From positions 5,022,001 to 5,086,000 of the forward strand of contig OY755174.1 of NCBI GenBank assembly GCA_963576735.1: a stretch of DNA of 64,000 nt. Direction: 5' to 3'. The translations under genes were made by a program, and so were the position numbers. Position 1 is the first letter of the stretch. Each line of letters opens with the position of its first letter. This stretch comes from Bedellia somnulentella (taxonomy: Eukaryota; Arthropoda; Insecta; Lepidoptera; Bedelliidae). Shown in pieces: positions 1-11,774 of this stretch. Under the pieces are notes generated by a model. It searched no databases, was not told where the DNA came from, and saw only the letters and a list, made by a program, of their open reading frames with translations.

Positions 1-437
1 GAATCAAAGGCATGACAATATGTATGTATGACAAGGTGCGTTACAAAAGGAGAAAAAGTTTCAAAGCTCATTCTAACCGCAATATGCAGATAGTTTCGAT
101 TTAATTATTTTAGCACATTTTAAGGACGTAATTTTATATATGATGTTTACGTTTCTCGTGAGCCCGTTTATTTGAAGGTCTAATCTTGCTGTTTAAATAT
201 TTCATTATCGAATTATCCGTATTGCAAGAAAAAATTAAACCTTTTGTATCAAAGTTAGCTCACCCAAAGATATTTTTCTCTATATAATTTTGAGTTCACA
301 AATAGGAATGAATAGTTTATTGTTCTAATACAAAATAGGTTGTAATGTAAAAGTGCTTACTTTTACGAAACACAACTTGTTTCATTTGATTTCCTTGTCG
401 TGAAAAAACACTTTGTTTCTTTTCTGAGAAGTTCCAT
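1..437. other. AT-rich, nothing recognised
   Basis: No ORF, RNA or repeat signature that I can support on the left of the gap. Confidence 0.5.
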
Positions 438-450
438 AACAGGATCGGGT

Positions 451-650
451 NNNNNNNNNNNNNNNNNNNNNNNNNNNNNNNNNNNNNNNNNNNNNNNNNN
501 NNNNNNNNNNNNNNNNNNNNNNNNNNNNNNNNNNNNNNNNNNNNNNNNNNNNNNNNNNNNNNNNNNNNNNNNNNNNNNNNNNNNNNNNNNNNNNNNNNNN
601 NNNNNNNNNNNNNNNNNNNNNNNNNNNNNNNNNNNNNNNNNNNNNNNNNN
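451..650. other. Assembly gap (200 N)
   Basis: Exactly 200 N. The 13 bases before it (438-450) and the 13 after it (651-663) are identical, AACAGGATCGGGT, so the two contig ends probably overlap and the gap is a fixed-size placeholder. Confidence 0.95.
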
Positions 651-782
651 AACAGGATCGGGTGGCAATCATTTTAACGTTTACTTTGTTACGTTGTGTC
701 ACTTTCCATGGCGGAAAACAAAATATAAGGCGGTACAGTTTTCAAGGGGTAACTAAATAAATACAACTTGTTTTTTTATACT

Positions 783-1021
783 GCTGTGTAGTATCGGCTC
801 TGCTGTGTAGTGTCGGCTTAGAATACGCCGGAGCCGGTGGGTGTACGTAAGAGGCGACTAACGGTATTGGGGCTTTTAAGGGAGTTTTGGGCGATGCGGT
901 TGGATACCCATCACCAACAATCTTTATTTTACCATCATTTCCCCTTTCAACTTTCCAAAAGTGGCTGAGGAATTTTTAATTTCTTAGCTCTGGCTACCCC
1001 TTTTTCACTTACACACACAGG
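783..1021 (+). mobile_element. SINE-1 copy with duplicated 5' start
   Basis: SINE-1 (local name) is a ~250-bp element starting GCTGTGTAGTGTCGGCTTAG, with a B-box-like GCGGTTGGAGACCC near the middle and a tail of TATG repeats. Here the first 16 or so bases occur twice (783 and 802) and the TATG tail is missing. Confidence 0.85.
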
Positions 1022-1189
1022 GTAAGAATGCTTTCTAAGTTAATGTAGAGAAAAAGATATTCGAAGTAAACTATCGTACGCCTTCAAAAAGACAATTATG
1101 CTTGTGAGTATACTTGAGACAACCTATCTTTACCTTCACTCACAAATCTCAAAATGGGAGTAGTCAGAACTTAAAATTAAAAATATCTA

Positions 1190-1332
1190 CCTTTGGTTGT
1201 TATTCTGAAATAAACATAGTCAGTGATGGGTTTTCTTTCAACTTTATCGCCCATCCAACAACAAAAAACCCAAATACCCTTAGTTGCCTCAAACGACTCA
1301 CACAGGACAAATTGATTAAGCCGGCACTACAT
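1190..1332 (-). mobile_element. Decayed SINE-1 5' half
   Basis: Reverse-strand match to the first half of SINE-1, from the 5' end (GCCGGCACTACA at 1321-1332) to the GTGATGGG region. Heavily mutated. Confidence 0.6.
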
Positions 1333-1800
1333 CATGGTTATATTTCTTAAATAAGAAAGAAATCCTTAAGAAATGAATAATTTTAAATGTAACTTGAAAT
1401 CCGAATAGGTAAATTATTAAATTAAAACATCTTCAAAGGGAACGAAATTATTGAAACTGCGCAGAATGCAAATTGTCATTTGTTTTTTTTATTTACTAGA
1501 TCTATTGAATATTTTTTATGAAATAAATGACTTATCATTATCAATATATGTAAGTAGAATGACTAAGGTGAACAAATTAAGTAAGTACCATTACCAAATG
1601 CCTGTGCCTTCGGAAATACAATGCATTTGCACTGAAAAATAATATGGACTCCACCATTTCGCTCTATGGAAACCTATGGAAAATATTATAAATTCTTGAA
1701 GAAGTGCTTTAGTGCATGATTTGTGGTTTAAAATAAATCTACATCTACATTAATTTCACTACTACTTACTTGGTGAAAGAGATGTATAGAGCTAATGTAG
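1333..1800. other. AT-rich, nothing recognised
   Basis: A 63-codon ORF (1451-1642) has AT-rich, low-complexity codons and no domain; I do not consider it a gene. Confidence 0.5.
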
Positions 1801-2022
1801 AAGGTAATGTGAGTAGAAGACGACTACGGAGGACACACCTCGACCAAATAGAGTGTGCTCTTAAAGGACGGGCGGCATCCGAAGTATGAAGAACGAAACG
1901 AAATGAGAAGATTGATGGATGTAAACGAAGCTAGAGAGGTTAGCCATCGTACAAAGTGGCAATCAATAGTCTCTGCCTACCCTAATAGTGGCGTGAGTAC
2001 GTATGTATGTATGTATGTATAA
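1800..2022 (+). mobile_element. LINE 3' end (RT C-terminus remnant and TATG tail)
   Basis: Same sequence as the intact C-terminal frame at 6497-6706: GRLR-THLDQIE, VNEAREV, TKW-SIVSAYP. Here it is broken by frameshifts. It ends GGCGTGAGTACGTATGTATG, the LINE 3' terminus. The 3' end resembles that of SINE-1. Confidence 0.8.
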
Positions 2023-2640
2023 CTTTTAATGAAATCTTAACATAAACATTTTCATATCACGCCAAGTCACTGCAACTTCGCTACATTGGTTTAATATATA
2101 AGTTGCATCGCAGTTGCCGCAGTGGGCGACACTCGGGAGCGAGGCTTAACCACCTTTCTGCCAACAACTTCTAGTACCTATTACCCGTGCCATTCTCAGT
2201 AAAAACCTATGTTTTTACTTTAACGGTGGACGTAAACCGCTGGCCAGTACATACACTAAAAGGCTTAGGGGTTTGTTACAATGTTGTACTCATTACACTG
2301 AGAACGCCTTCATTTCTGTTTAACATTTTAAGCATTTTACATCGACGCAACTTTGCTTTTAGCTCAGGTTAGGCGCTTTACGTGAGCAATTACTGTTGGA
2401 AAATAAAGGCATCAAATCTTACTTGATAATGGAAGACTCAACCAAAATTGTTTTAAAACTGAGACTAATTAAAACTATTATAAACTTTGTAGATCAGTGA
2501 AAATAACACTTCTTTAGCAAAAAGGTAAGAGTTTTTATCTATATATTATTTCTATATAGTATTTTATATATATAATGAGAAAAAATATGAGATCTTCCAA
2601 CGCATTTGTTGTTTTTGAGAATTTAGAGACCATAATAAAC
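2023..2640. other. No gene; one exon-like stretch on the minus strand
   Basis: At about 2090-2175 the minus strand stays open for about 30 codons with a protein-like composition (LLAERWLSLAPECRPLRQL), ending at a TAG. It resembles degraded mobile-element coding sequence rather than a host gene. The rest is AT-rich. Confidence 0.4.
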
Positions 2641-2649
2641 ACATTTGGT

Positions 2650-2785
2650 ATAGGTACATACATACCTATACTCATTCACAAGTGGTCTCTAACCGCATCG
2701 CCCAAAAATCCACTTAAAAAGCCTTAAAATAATAAGACGCCTCTGACGATCATCTATTGGTTGAAATGGGGTAGTGCTATTATAA
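2650..2785 (-). mobile_element. SINE-1 copy, internally deleted
   Basis: Reverse-strand SINE-1 with the tail at 2650 and the AGCACTACCCCA block at 2768-2779; most of the 3' half is lost. Confidence 0.6.
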
Positions 2786-3118
2786 GGCAAAACTACACAT
2801 CTAAAGATAGGTATAGATATTAGGATTAACGGTTGCATGTATATATTTAAGATACACATATATTAGACATAAATACATTAATCAATAGTTACACCTTCAG
2901 GGAATAGCCAGGATCGTACAATGTAAACACCGATCGTCTATAAATAATCTTATTAGAACTAATATTGTGAGTTAATGTATGTATGTAATATTTTCATACT
3001 TGCACTGTTATTTTTCATATTTTGGACGCATGACTTTTTGAACAGACATTTAGTGAGTAGTATATTCAATTTAAATAATTTGTATCTGTGAATTATTTGT
3101 GAGTACTATCTGTTATAT
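2786..3118. other. AT-rich, nothing recognised
   Basis: No coding or repeat signal seen. Confidence 0.5.
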
Positions 3119-3361
3119 GCTGTGTAGTATCGGCTTAGAAAAGCACTACCCCATTTCTTCTGGTGGGTGTACGTAAGAGGCGATTAAGGTATTGGGGCTT
3201 TTAAGGGATTTTTGGGCGATGCGGTTGGAGACCCATCACCAACAACCTTAATCTCACCATCTTTTCCCCACTCAACTTTCCAAAATTGGCTGAGGAATTT
3301 CTAATTCCTTGGCTCTGACTACCCCTTTCAGGGATTATAGCCGTGAGTATATACATATACA
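3119..3361 (+). mobile_element. SINE-1 copy, near full length
   Basis: Full order of SINE-1 blocks from GCTGTGTAGTATCGGC to TAGCCGTGAGTATAT. No clear target duplication. Confidence 0.85.
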
Positions 3362-3700
3362 ATAACATAAAATGGTAGATTCATATCAATGTATGACTAA
3401 TATATTCATTTATATATGTAGTGAGTAGTGGCATTAAAGGTAACAATAAGAGTTAGTGATTTACTAGTGATAGGGTTGGTAAAACATAGTTGGTAACACA
3501 TTTGTAGACGGATAAACTTTAATTTACTTACGTCAAATTGGCGATTATATAGTTAATCTTGTGTTGATTATGTAGAGCGGATCTTTAAATCATTTCAAGA
3601 GTTTTTGGTACTATATCCGTCTAAAGATGTCTTTCGTAACTAATGCTTTATCATAATACTGTTTGTGTGCCAAATAAATAAATGAAATTAAATAATGTTA
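3362..3700. other. AT-rich, nothing recognised
   Basis: No supported feature. Confidence 0.5.
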
Positions 3701-3706
3701 ATTTAT

Positions 3707-4057
3707 TTACGACGCATTATAATCCATCCATAAATCAGGTTTAAAGCATGCAGACATAACTTCACAGTCTTGTCGCTCAGAGACTTCTACTGACTTTCTT
3801 AAAACCCGTATTCTCAAGATACATATGTTTGCTTTTTGTTTATTATCAACATTCGAGACAACACATTGTTCCAAGACATATAAGCAGAACGAATTGTTAC
3901 CATCTGGCGAAATACGCAAGAGCTCTCTCAGAAAACGCCTGCTGGTACCTTTTATAGCAAACTGCAGCAGCAGCTGCGAAGCTATATGTTCGCCGTTTTC
4001 TAAGGCGTTCAACAATTTTCGTTTTATAACAGCTATTTCAAATGAAAACATATGCTG
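3707..4057 (-). CDS. Unrecognised ORF, possible terminal exon (about 116 residues)
   Basis: Open frame on the minus strand with protein-like composition, from ATG at 4051 or from an acceptor just upstream (pyrimidine-rich run ending GTGACAG at about 4058). It includes a Leu-rich helical part (ASQLLLQFAIKGTSRRFLRE) and ends MDYNAS. AATAAA overlaps the stop. The other strand is also open (3825-4112, 95 codons), which weakens the case. No family recognised; a retro-pseudogene or old mobile-element fragment is equally possible. Confidence 0.3.
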   Translation of the reverse strand, partial: QHMFSFEIAVIKRKLLNALENGEHIASQLLLQFAIKGTSRRFLRELLRISPDGNNSFCLYVLEQCVVSNVDNKQKANICILRIRVLRKSVEVSERQDCEVMSACFKPDLWMDYNAS

Positions 4058-4112
4058 CTGTCACAAAACGAAAATATCATCTTATAATATTAAAAGTTAT
4101 GAAACTTGCTAA

Positions 4113-5060
4113 TCAAATACAGACAATACAAATATTTACCTAGTCACGCAATAGAATATAATGTAATCCAAATAAAAGTTGAAATATCTTTTTACATAGC
4201 TTTGAATTAATTTTATTTATCTTTTTGCCTTAGAAAGTAAAAGCTGGTTTTACTCGAATATTTAAATTTGGATCATTCACACGTAAAGCTTCGCGATATT
4301 TTATTCATGACCCGAGTCAATAAAACCTTGAAATATTGCTATTGGCTTTGTGATTTCGAAAATAGTTTATTGCACTATTTGAATTTCTTAGGAATTTGTC
4401 ATATTAACTCATCGCCCTCTCACATAAACACAAACGGAGCTGTGGCGGAAGCCGTGAAATTTAGAAATTCCTTTGTGTCGGCGCGTCGGCGCCACTTCTC
4501 CTTTATGCCTTCAAATCTACAAATTTTCAGATTTATTCTTTGAATAAATTTCTTGGTGGCTTGTCAGCTTTGAAATTCAATTGGCTCACTGCAGATACCA
4601 CTGACGAGTTTGCTCCTTTCCTTTATTTAGGATTTCGACGGTTAAAGGATCAACAGTCTTTGAGTTAAACATTTTTGCCGAGCAACAGAAAACGCTAATA
4701 CAATAAATTTAATATTTCTGTTTGTATTTGCCTGTAAAATATACACAGTCTAAGAGTTATATTTCTTAATATTTCAAGAGATAAAATAACTCTCAAACGT
4801 TTTTTTTTGTGATAAAGTTTAGTTTTTCTAGTACTTAGATATTCAAAAGCACTGGGAATTTTTGATGAAGGAAAAAAAATCACATCAATTGGCTTAAACC
4901 TATTTGCCAAGGTGTAACCTTAACCTTCTGTATTCCTTTTACTTAAGATATCCCGCAAATAAGTTCACACACAAAAATGTATCTCTAAAACCTTTATTTC
5001 TGTCAGATTGAAAGCTTGCAGCCAATGTTTCATAATAAAAAAAGATCAAACATTCTATTA
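4113..5060. other. No secure gene; GC-richer patch at 4420-4510
   Basis: A patch at 4420-4510 (palindromic GGCGCGTCGGCGCC in the middle) is open on both strands. The plus frame 4268-4543 encodes 91 residues; the minus frame runs about 38 codons to a GTGAG donor-like site. I recognise neither. Probably mobile-element debris. Confidence 0.4.
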
Positions 5061-5097
5061 ATTCAATGTTCACAATATACATATATCATTGAATTAT

Positions 5098-5298
5098 TCA
5101 ACTGTAACGTTTTCCATTCAGAATTTTGCTCGAAAAACGTGATCGAAAAAGGGCTAACTTGATGAATTTCTCGCAAAACGCATAACACAACGAGGGCGGG
5201 TCTGAAGGGCATAATTCTATCAAAGCAGGCAATTCGGTCTTTTGTACGTAAAGACCACATCCGGGAGGGTTCCTAGCCAACCCTCTGGATACAGCCAC
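5098..5298 (-). CDS. Unrecognised exon-like ORF
   Basis: 66 codons on the minus strand with fairly rich composition (RNPPGCGLYVQKTELPALIE, then FCEKFIKLALFRSRF). The start codon assumed here is GTG (5298), so a real gene would need an upstream exon. No family recognised; the overlapping frame 5063-5260 is also open. Low confidence. Confidence 0.2.
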   Translation of the reverse strand: MAVSRGLARNPPGCGLYVQKTELPALIELCPSDPPSLCYAFCEKFIKLALFRSRFSSKILNGKRYS

Positions 5299-5299
5299 T

Positions 5300-6470
5300 A
5301 GATTTATTTTTAAGGGGTCGTATTTTACTGAAAAAATAGTGGCGTGTAGTGAAATATTCGATGAATAATTTTATTGCTGCTGAAACAGGTTTTTTTAAAT
5401 CCCTTTAAAATAAATAGACATATTATGGCAAAAATCAGAAGTCTTTTATTTATATGACATACATTATTGAAAATATAAAATATTTATTTACACATTTATT
5501 GGATATCAATTTTTAGTCACAATTTAATAAGCTGACTTAATATAATAACCAAAAACTTAGTATTCTTTATCCTTGAGTGCATTTTATGTATACGATGGCT
5601 TTTCGATAGTCTCTGCCTACCCCAATGGGAATTAATGGCGTGAGTATATGTACGAATGTATGTATGATGACTTTTCAAAGTAATAAATTAGCTTATTTCT
5701 ACTAGCAGCAGCCTTAAAATGAATGTGTTTAGGCTTTTTCCTAATGCATTTAAAGCAACTAACCCTAAGGTTTCTCATTTTAGGGAAATTCTCAACTTAA
5801 AATAAGATTGTGTAGAATGTTTAGAACATTTGTCTTAAATTTTTAGAGGCTGTATATTTATATCCAGCTTCTTAAATAAAACTTCAAAGCCTATATTTCT
5901 ACTAATTAATAATATCAAAAATACTTTACCATAGAAATCAGAATGTTAGTTTTATAGTCGACTCTAAATTCAGTAAGCTATTTTAAGCAAAAAACCATTT
6001 ATAATGGCTGGCGACAACATTTTCTTAAAGAAAAACATTGTTTTCCTTTTTAATTAATTTTGACAAATCGCTCTCGTCCTTAGTTACCATTCTTGTTTCT
6101 GTTTAATTAAATGCTGGAGTGACACTTGCCAAATGGAAGCTAATCTTAACAAAAATGTAATTTCCTTTTTCAAGAAGCTTTTTGTCTCTCTTTCTTAGTC
6201 TATACACGAAGAGAGTAACCGAGAAGAGAACTTAAGTTTTTTGTTCAGAAACAAAACTGACTGTTGAAGGCGAAGCGTCACTTCTTACTTTCAATTTACT
6301 AGGAAAGTAAAATAAAAAGACATTAAACGCAGTGCAATAAAGCGAAGTAAAGAACTTTTTATTCTGTTGAATAAGGGATCCTATACTTAGCGAACTTTAA
6401 CAAACCTTAGTCTTTGTTTTTCTTTATAGCGTTATAAACCCTAATTGAATTGTGCTTATAAACTACATGA
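5300..6470. other. AT-rich, one LINE 3'-end scrap
   Basis: 5604-5670 (plus) matches the last bases of the LINE (SIVSAYP codons, then GGCGTGAGTATATGTACG). Otherwise nothing recognised. Confidence 0.55.
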
Positions 6471-6475
6471 ATTCA

Positions 6476-6706
6476 TACATACATATTCTCACGCCGTTAG
6501 TTCCCATTGGGGTAGGCAGAGACTATTGATCGCCACTTTGTACGATCCTGGCAAACCTCTCTAGCTTCATTCACATCCATCAATCTTTTCATAAATTCTC
6601 TTTTATTATTCGTACTTCGGACACCTGCCTTTTTGAGCACATTTTCTATTTGATCCAAATGTGTGCTCCGAAGTCGTCCTCTACTAACATTACCTTCATT
6701 ACACAT
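6476..6706 (-). mobile_element. LINE 3' end with intact C-terminal reverse-transcriptase ORF
   Basis: 69 codons open to a stop at 6497. It reads VSRGRLRSTHLDQIENVLKK and ends DRTKWRSIVSAYPNGN. This is the usual C-terminal tail of lepidopteran non-LTR reverse-transcriptase ORFs (the GRPRKTW...DQ...VRSTRN...CMKRVM type). The 3' UTR is very short and ends CGGCGTGAGAATATGTATGT. 5'-truncated, as is normal for LINE insertions. It serves as the reference for the shorter scraps in the window. Confidence 0.85.
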
Positions 6707-8885
6707 TATACATGAATTCCTTTCATTAAAATGATTTTAAAATGTTAAAGCAACTGTTAATTAGCACGACAGGCTGTTATGATTCAACTTTTATGAATTA
6801 ATAACTGGTGTAAAAAATAATGTAGTAAGTTATGATAAGCAAAGGACATCCTAAACTAATATTATGAATGAGCGCTGTGTGTTTGCATTATAAAGCAATC
6901 TAGGCGTTACCTTGAAACCGCGACACTTATTTAAGGCATTATTATTAAAATTTAAGAAATATACATATTAATATATACACATCTAAAAATATTCGATTTT
7001 TCTTGTATAGTCCTCATTCATAGATTGCATATTGACTTTTTAATATCTTTATTAAATCAAGTCACTTGACTTAAACCGTTTTTCACACCTTTTATGCATT
7101 ACACAAATAAAATCACCGAGGCCAATCCAGATTAGAATTGCACATGCTTATAATTATAAAATATGAATAATTTGAACTAAACCATCATTTTGCATTACTC
7201 TATGTAAACATATCAGACACAAACATCAATTTGTAATGACATGTCGCTTGTTATAATATTTATGAATTTCGTTGCAAATCAATATCAAGCTCCATCAAAA
7301 TGCACCCTCACTGTTTGATTTATGCTAACAATATCATATTTACTGAGTGGCTCATCTCCCATTTGCCATATTGTACTTTACATCTTATCTTTTGAGACGC
7401 ACCAATATATTTCGGCCCCCAGTAAACAGAACGGAAGACAATTTTCATGTTAAGCTCAATAGCTTAGAATAATATAAGTGATATAGTAAGCAATATCAAG
7501 AGTGTCTACGTCATATTACCCTTTTTCCCGAGATGTGGTACTATGGTTCTTTGTTCGGACTTTCGACTTTTTGTATTAATATGTGTGCTAGATTTAGTTG
7601 TTAATGTAGGCATGAGTTATTTTGAATGATCTTGTATTTCCTAATAGACGATGTGGACTACGACTGGTAAAGGAAAGATAAATTAAATAAATACTTTCTA
7701 TCTCTCCGTAAGTCACATCAATTTATTTGAGACTGCTAAAATTACGCACACTTTTTATAGGTTTGCAGTAAAGAACTCCAAGATAATAATAATAGTAAAA
7801 TATAAGGTTTGATGAAAAATCTCCATCTCTACTACTGTCGATCTCCACTTTGTACGATCCTAGAATATCATCATGAAATCCACTCGTGACAGAAAATACT
7901 TATGATATTTTTTTTGTTTTTTTTATATATCTACAAAGAAAGTCTGAGTTACTGTTTTTTAACATCCAAATTAAAATTTACTATAATTAAATAAAAAACT
8001 CGGATTATTCTGCATCCTCTACTTCACAGAATTGTAAAACATAACGGTCTATAATAAAACTTTCAATCAAGTCCTAAATTGACGAGGAAACGTCGCCCAA
8101 ATGTAGGATTAGTGAGATCTTTACACGCTTGTGAATAAATTATAGTTGTCATCACCTTGTTAGCGATGATTCATTAGCAGTATACATAATTTAGCGAGCA
8201 ATGTGTTGTCTCTTCTGTACCTCGGAACTTGTGAATCTAATCATTGATTCATAGCATATTAATGATACAGATTATTGAATGCCGCTACTTTGATATTTAA
8301 ATTAGTTTGGCTTACATCTTACTTACATCTTACTTACCTTTAATTGTGCCATTACATCCTATTTGGGTAGATGTAGAATTTCAAAACTATTTTGTATCCG
8401 TCGTTAATATTTGTTACTTCAATGAGTATACAGATAGTGTACATCAATAGCTGCCATATAAAATAAAATACAAAAAGTTAAAAATTTCAAAAAATATATT
8501 TTTGTCAGAGTAAGAAAAGAACAGGCAAAGAATCTATATTTATATAATAAAAGATAAAATACATCTAAGAACATAAAGCAAAACCAATATTAAAATTATA
8601 TGAAGAAAATGTGATGCGTGCAATGTTATTTATTAAACGGCCGTTCGTTAAAAGCTCAATTAAAAAGCGCATGTCGGACTAAATTGACATCATGAAACTA
8701 TTCATTCGACGTGCATGAAACATATTTGAGCCAATAGGCCTGCTTGCTTATAGCAGTATTTTTAATTTTATAGTTATTTGGGAATCGATTATATTTAATT
8801 TAGTTTCAATCTTTCTTACCAAATTATTTTAGTGTCATTAGTTCTCATTGATATAGGCATATTTAAAAGGACGGATTTTTACTTA
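6707..8885. other. Long AT-rich stretch, nothing recognised
   Basis: No open frame with protein-like composition and no SINE copy. A scrap at about 7840-7862 (CACTTTGTACGATCCTAG) matches the LINE in reverse. Confidence 0.5.
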
Positions 8886-8889
8886 CGTA

Positions 8890-9030
8890 GCCATGGCTTC
8901 AAAATTGAAATTCCTTAGCTTCTTTTGAAAGTTATGTGGCGAAGGGATTGTAAAATAAAGGATAGTCAGAAATGGGTCTCCAGCCACATCACCCAAGATA
9001 TCTTAAATCACCAAAACCCTTAATAGCCTT
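8890..9030 (-). mobile_element. Decayed SINE-1
   Basis: Reverse-strand SINE-1 blocks (AGAAATGGGTCTCCAGCC, CATCACCC) with many changes and both ends lost. Confidence 0.55.
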
Positions 9031-9058
9031 GTACCAAATTTAATGGAAGAAAAGTTTT

Positions 9059-9309
9059 GCTGTGTAGTGTCGGCTTAGAATAGCACTACCCTATTTCTTT
9101 CGGTGGGTGGACGTAAGAGGCGACTAACGGTATTGGGGCTTTTAAGGGATTTTTGGGCGATGCGGTTGGAGACCCATCACCAACAACCTTTATTTTACCA
9201 TCTTTTCCCCACTTAACTTTCCAAAAGTGGCTGAGGAATTTCTAATTCCTTAGCTCTGGGTACCCCATCTAGGGATTTATAGCCGTGAGTATATGTATGT
9301 ATGTATGTA
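9059..9309 (+). mobile_element. SINE-1, full length
   Basis: Complete from GCTGTGTAGTGTCGG to the TATG tail. Target duplication not clear. Confidence 0.9.
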
Positions 9310-9803
9310 AATGTTTAGTGCTATTTTTCGTCGGGATATTACAAATTACTATTAGCTACTGTGGAACTAAGTTGAAACCATGAAACTTTTCATTTAACAT
9401 TTATGAAAAATGTATTAAAATAAAATGTATTCCAGTCTATAAAGAGAATCGATTGCTAGTTACATATTCTTGATTTCCGTTGATTGATATTCGAGAAACA
9501 TTTTATTAATTTATTTATGTCCCGCGCTCGTTATAAAGCTAACTTTATTGAAAACCAAGATCAGATTATATTGATGTAAGGCGTTCTAAACCAGATAATA
9601 ATATACGACCTAAAACGAAGCTTTCTCCATTCTTATACAGTGCAATTTTTTGCAATAGGTTATTAAAATGATAACAACGTTCTTTTATTCTTTTTTAATC
9701 CTTTAATTGATAGATATACATAAACTCACAGCTATAGACCCAAAAAAAGGGTTGTTATAGATTCAGCAATAGAAACTATAATCTTATTGTAAGTTTTGAA
9801 AGT
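9310..9803. other. AT-rich, nothing recognised
   Basis: No supported feature. Confidence 0.5.
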
Positions 9804-9941
9804 CTAAGTTTCAAGCTGAAAATGATTTCTAAAGAACGTATAAAGCAAGACGTAATAATAAGAACATAGTGCCCCAGCCGCAGTAAGCCACAGTAGCAAT
9901 TCAAGGGGTGTTCCAAGAAGCTGGCTTACTTCACGAGCCAT
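9804..9941 (-). CDS. Small ORF with a predicted membrane segment (45 residues)
   Basis: Minus-strand ATG at 9941, stop TAG at 9804. Residues 13-37 are strongly hydrophobic (ELLLWLTAAGALCSYYYVLL), preceded by MAREVSQLLGTP and followed by a charged tail (FRNHFQLET). The composition is unlike random AT-rich DNA and resembles a membrane anchor. Not recognised; no promoter, neighbour or poly(A) signal supports it. It could be an exon of a larger gene or chance. Confidence 0.22.
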   Translation of the reverse strand: MAREVSQLLGTPLELLLWLTAAGALCSYYYVLLYTFFRNHFQLET

Positions 9942-10365
9942 TAAATTTTCCTGTTTGCATTTTTAAGCATACGTTACTCCAAGTCAGTTACGAGTTGGCT
10001 TTACGATTGTACAAATGTTTTGTTTTTATTAACATTAAGTCGGGAAAAGCGATTTTGCGGGTTTATGAAAGTTCGTATAAAACTTAAATTGAGACGGTTC
10101 TAACGAGGTTTTTATAAAAAAGTTTTTATTGCTACTCGGGATACAAGCGGATGTATTTCATTCTTTGGAAAAGACTCTATCAACCGTATTATCGTAGAGT
10201 AGTCCGCAATGAATGACTCTACCAAGTCGATTTAGATTTTCATAGTAATAGTCAACCCATGAAAATTTGTATAAAATATTCCATACTTGAATTTTTAATC
10301 TGTACAATATTTGTACATGTACTTACTTACTAACTATTTATATTAATGCCAGTTAATCAGTTAAT
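9942..10365. other. AT-rich, nothing recognised
   Basis: No supported feature apart from the SINE-1 target duplication at its right end. Confidence 0.5.
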
Positions 10366-10587
10366 GCTGTGTAGTGTCGGCTTAGAATAGCACTACCCCA
10401 TTTCTTCCGGTGGGTGTACGTAAGAGGCGACTAACGGTATTGGGGCTTTTTAAGGGATTTTTGGGCGATGCGGTTGGAGACCCATCACCAAGAACCTTTA
10501 TTTTACCAACTTTTCCCCACGCAACTTCCAAAAGTGGCTGAGGAATTCTCCCCTTCTAGGGATTTATAGCAGTGAGTATATGTATGT
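10366..10587 (+). mobile_element. SINE-1 with internal deletion
   Basis: Flanked by the 8-base duplication GTTAATCA (10352-10359 and 10586-10593). About 20 bases of the TAGCTCTGGCTACC region are missing. Confidence 0.9.
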
Positions 10588-10905
10588 TAATCAATTATTT
10601 TTGGTTTAATACAGTACACTTTTTTAATCGCAATTAAAAATTATCAATATTGAATAATATGATTAATATCTTTTGTAAATGTTGTGGACATCTATTATAA
10701 GTATGATTGACAAAATCTGTCAATTAAATATACTGTCAATGAGATTTCTAAATAAAATATGAAAAAAATGTCATCAAATACAAATAGTTAAAATTCAGCA
10801 CATGTCATTAATATATTCGAACAAACCAAGGCTACCTACCTCATCTTTTACAATATTAGTATATAAACTCATACAGAAATTTTAACATTTCAAACGTATT
10901 TAAAA

Positions 10906-11724
10906 CTAGTGGATCGTCCCAGCTTCGCACGGGTAGTTTTTTTTTTTTAAATATCTGAGGTTTCTTTCTTCAGTCACTGCTCAAGCATTGTGAAATTCAG
11001 CGCAATGTTTTCAATTTATTAAATTTATAGCACTCCCTAAACAGTGTAGTTTGGTGATTTTGAATGAGCTTTAATGAACGGTTCAGTATTTCCGTTTAAT
11101 AGCAAATTTTGGAATAAAACGCTGTGAAGTATTTATAACAATCTAAAAAATGAATCATTACGTTATGTAGGATGCAACTACTGGCGCCATCTAGTATGTT
11201 ATATGTAAATTAGTAAAGATTTGCTTTTGGTCACGGGCGCGATGGCTTATTTTATGTATAATTTCGGTGTTTGTCTACCGATTTCTATGATTCTTTTTTT
11301 ATTGAATAGGTAATAATGTTACCTTTTTTAAATTAGGGATGAGTGAGAGGTTTACAAACGTAAGAGTAAACAAATATAATCAGAATGGTCCGAACTGCTA
11401 AGCTATCAGGAATTACACGTGTTATTGTGAGTCAACCGTAAAAGATAGACATAAACTGTTGAGGATTTTTTTTTAGATAATTTTGTGAAGAATATTTCCG
11501 TCATACACGATTTCTATGTAAGTTTAACCATTAAGGCTGCACACGCGACGGAAGCTTAAAAAAATGGAGTAACTTCTCCCGTTTTCCCAAAATTTCCCAA
11601 AATTCCCCTTTACTAATCTGCTGGAAAGTATACAAAAACCTGCGCAGGAGTATGAAGAATAATTGTACCAAGTTTCGTTAAAATCCGTCGAGTAGTTTTT
11701 GTTTCCATAAGGAACATACAAACC

Positions 11725-11774
<50 letters not shown>

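Noticed and set aside
382..756. ORFs running through the N gap
   Set aside because: They exist only because N codons were read through; the flanking frames are not coding-like.
11723..11771. Regular short repeats that could suggest a CRISPR array
   Set aside because: It is a 4-base microsatellite without spacers in a eukaryotic Helitron.
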